Assembly: GCA_002352705.1 (NCBI GenBank) | Contig: DEIW01000186.1 | Coordinates: 222-24,053 of the forward strand | From: Bacteroidales bacterium UBA2764 | GTDB taxonomy: Bacteria; Bacteroidota; Bacteroidia; Bacteroidales; Paludibacteraceae | DNA: 23,832 nucleotides | Direction of reading: 5' to 3' | In this document: positions 22,695 to 23,832 of the stretch, one piece after another | Position numbering within the stretch: position 1 is the stretch's first letter | Layout: each line of letters starts with the position of its first letter | The notes under the pieces: generated by a model | Seen by the model: the letters and a program-made list of their open reading frames with translations, nothing else | Databases searched by the model: none | What the model was told of the DNA's origin: nothing | Program-made: the position numbers and the translations under genes

Positions 22695-23600
22695 ATGACC
22701 ACAAACAACAAAAATAAGAAAGCCCCCTCCAAGATCGCCCTCTGGTGGCAACGGGTGCGCCGAAAGGCGCAGCAGGCGCGTACCTATACCCACGACCAAT
22801 ACGAGGAACTGCACCGCAAGCAGAAGTATTACGATGCGGACGCGTCCGAAGAGCAGGAAACGACTCGGCAACCTGAACGAATAACGATGCTGACCGCCGT
22901 CCGTATTATGCTTGCGGAATTAGGAGAAAAAGAATACTGGCGCACGCTATGGCATCTCATCTGGCGACCCGGCTATGTGATAGCAGACTTTCTCAACGGC
23001 AAGCGTAGGAAGTTCTTGCGCCCCTTCCAACTGCTCATCGGCACCAGCCTCTTGTTAGCTATTGCCCTCTATATTGTGCCGGCAGAGAAGAGACCGCTTG
23101 TCTCGCTTGAGACAAGTCTGAGTCAGCAGTTGGCGGATGAGAACTATACGCGGGATTTATCCCCTGAAGAAACGGAAGCCTATAACAACGCCGTGCATAA
23201 AGTGGCGCATGCCTTAGACACGTATTACGAGTGGCTTGACGAGCATTTAGCAATGGGGCTGCTCATCAAATCCATTTTGTTTATCTTCTTAACATGGCTG
23301 CTCTTCCGCAAGTCGCCACGCGAAGGATGTCCGTTCATTGATGATGCCACCGGAGGCAACAAAGTAAACTATAATTTCGCGGAGATATTTACAGCACTCA
23401 TTTTTATTATTGCGCAACTACAGATGATTAATGTGGTGTGGGTGTTGGTGGCAGGATGGTTCGTTCCTTCTTTCGAATTCCACCCCTATGCTTATCCCGG
23501 TTTTCTTATCAATATCATCGCCTTTATTGATTTCCAGCAGTTGTTCGGACGCAAATGGTATAGCACCCTCTGGCGCACCCTGCTCTGCGTGATTTGGTAA
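22695..23600 (+). CDS. DUF3667-like membrane protein
   Basis: 301 residues. A basic, soluble N-terminus (residues 1-60) carries many Lys, Arg and Gln. Then comes a conserved-looking segment, GYVIADFLNGKRRKFLRPFQ, leading into the first membrane span LLIGTSLLLAIALYIV. This resembles the DUF3667 pattern (a glycine-lysine-arginine loop before a membrane helix). Further spans are MGLLIKSILFIFLTWLLF and FAEIFTALIFIIAQLQMI, with a last hydrophobic stretch near the C-terminus. A charged loop (about 135-185) separates the first and second spans. Function unknown. It starts seven nt after the yjbR relic and may be read from the upstream operon. Confidence 0.65.
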   Translation: MTTNNKNKKAPSKIALWWQRVRRKAQQARTYTHDQYEELHRKQKYYDADASEEQETTRQPERITMLTAVRIMLAELGEKEYWRTLWHLIWRPGYVIADFLNGKRRKFLRPFQLLIGTSLLLAIALYIVPAEKRPLVSLETSLSQQLADENYTRDLSPEETEAYNNAVHKVAHALDTYYEWLDEHLAMGLLIKSILFIFLTWLLFRKSPREGCPFIDDATGGNKVNYNFAEIFTALIFIIAQLQMINVVWVLVAGWFVPSFEFHPYAYPGFLINIIAFIDFQQLFGRKWYSTLWRTLLCVIW

Positions 23601-23614
23601 TTAAAATACGAACT

Positions 23615-23832
23615 ATGACCGAATACGAAAAAATGCTTCATAACCTGCCGTATGACTATACGGACAAGGAGGTACAGGCGAATATCCTGCGGGCGTATTA
23701 CGCCATGCGGGACCTCAATCAATGCGGCGCATGGGACATGGACGAACTGCACCGCTGCATCCGGGCACTCATCCCCGATGCACATCCATCGGTGATCATC
23801 TGCCCGCCTTTCCATTGCGACCACGGCAACCG
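23615..23832 (+). CDS. Sugar O-acetyltransferase, maltose acetyltransferase type (5' part)
   Basis: 72 complete codons before the window ends. The N-terminal helical 'Mac' region is recognisable: MTEYEKMLHNLPYDYTDKEV, then ILRAYYAMRDLNQ. It leads into VIICPPFHCDHGN, the start of the left-handed beta-helix shared by maltose, galactoside and nodulation acetyltransferases (usual form PPFxCDYGxNI). The family transfers acetyl from acetyl-CoA to a sugar hydroxyl in the cytosol. The catalytic His lies beyond the window. Starts 14 nt after the DUF3667-like stop, so probably in the same transcript. Confidence 0.85.
   Translation, partial: MTEYEKMLHNLPYDYTDKEVQANILRAYYAMRDLNQCGAWDMDELHRCIRALIPDAHPSVIICPPFHCDHGN

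Overview
The window comes from a Bacteroidota chromosome, most likely a gut-type Bacteroidales. Promoters follow the Bacteroidota pattern (TTG at -33, about 20 nt, then TAnnTTTG at -7). Several products belong to families largely confined to that phylum (DUF2851, DUF4491, DUF6624- and DUF3667-like), and there are TonB-dependent receptors and many lipoproteins. Identifications rest on reading motifs and remembered family patterns; no database search was run. I see no tRNA, rRNA, CRISPR array, insertion sequence or phage gene.

Layout. (1) 1-242, minus strand: the 5' end of an outer-membrane receptor gene, whose promoter interleaves with the plus-strand promoter of the next operon. (2) 375-4160: DUF2851 protein, a receiver-less OmpR-type regulator and a zinc-peptidase lipoprotein, tightly packed. 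(3) 4175-7948: two promoters and a triple 11-bp repeat, then a small membrane protein, a TonB-dependent receptor, a lipoprotein and a DUF4491 protein, closed by an intrinsic terminator. (4) 7956-10914: an oxidative-stress cluster with a thiol glutathione peroxidase, an OhrR-type MarR sensor, a bacterioferritin-like protein with an altered metal site, a dicarboxylate/amino-acid symporter and a 57-residue winged-helix protein. (5) 11057-11674: a secreted WG-repeat-like protein.

(6) 11720-18648 is the most unusual part. One promoter with a perfect dyad at its start site leads into a Fic AMPylase gene. Two giant fusion genes follow. The first encodes glycosyltransferase + NAD-dependent sugar epimerase/dehydratase + glycosyltransferase. 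The second, overlapping it by 11 nt, encodes kinase-like + glycosyltransferase + glycosyltransferase + radical SAM/SPASM-like domains. The seven enzymatic modules in two polypeptides look like a glycan- or glycoconjugate-building machine. A 37-bp direct repeat marks the first domain junction. I know of no described system with this architecture; its product is unknown.

(7) 18678-20006: a two-lobed retropepsin-like protease gene interrupted by an in-frame TAG. (8) 20039-22657: a new promoter, then a DUF6624-like lipoprotein, a small lipoprotein, a YjbR/MmcQ protein and an EFR1-type flavodoxin/ferredoxin, all overlapping by a few bases. The EFR1 gene ends inside a relic of a second yjbR-like gene. 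(9) 22695-23832: a DUF3667-like membrane protein and the start of a sugar O-acetyltransferase that runs off the window.
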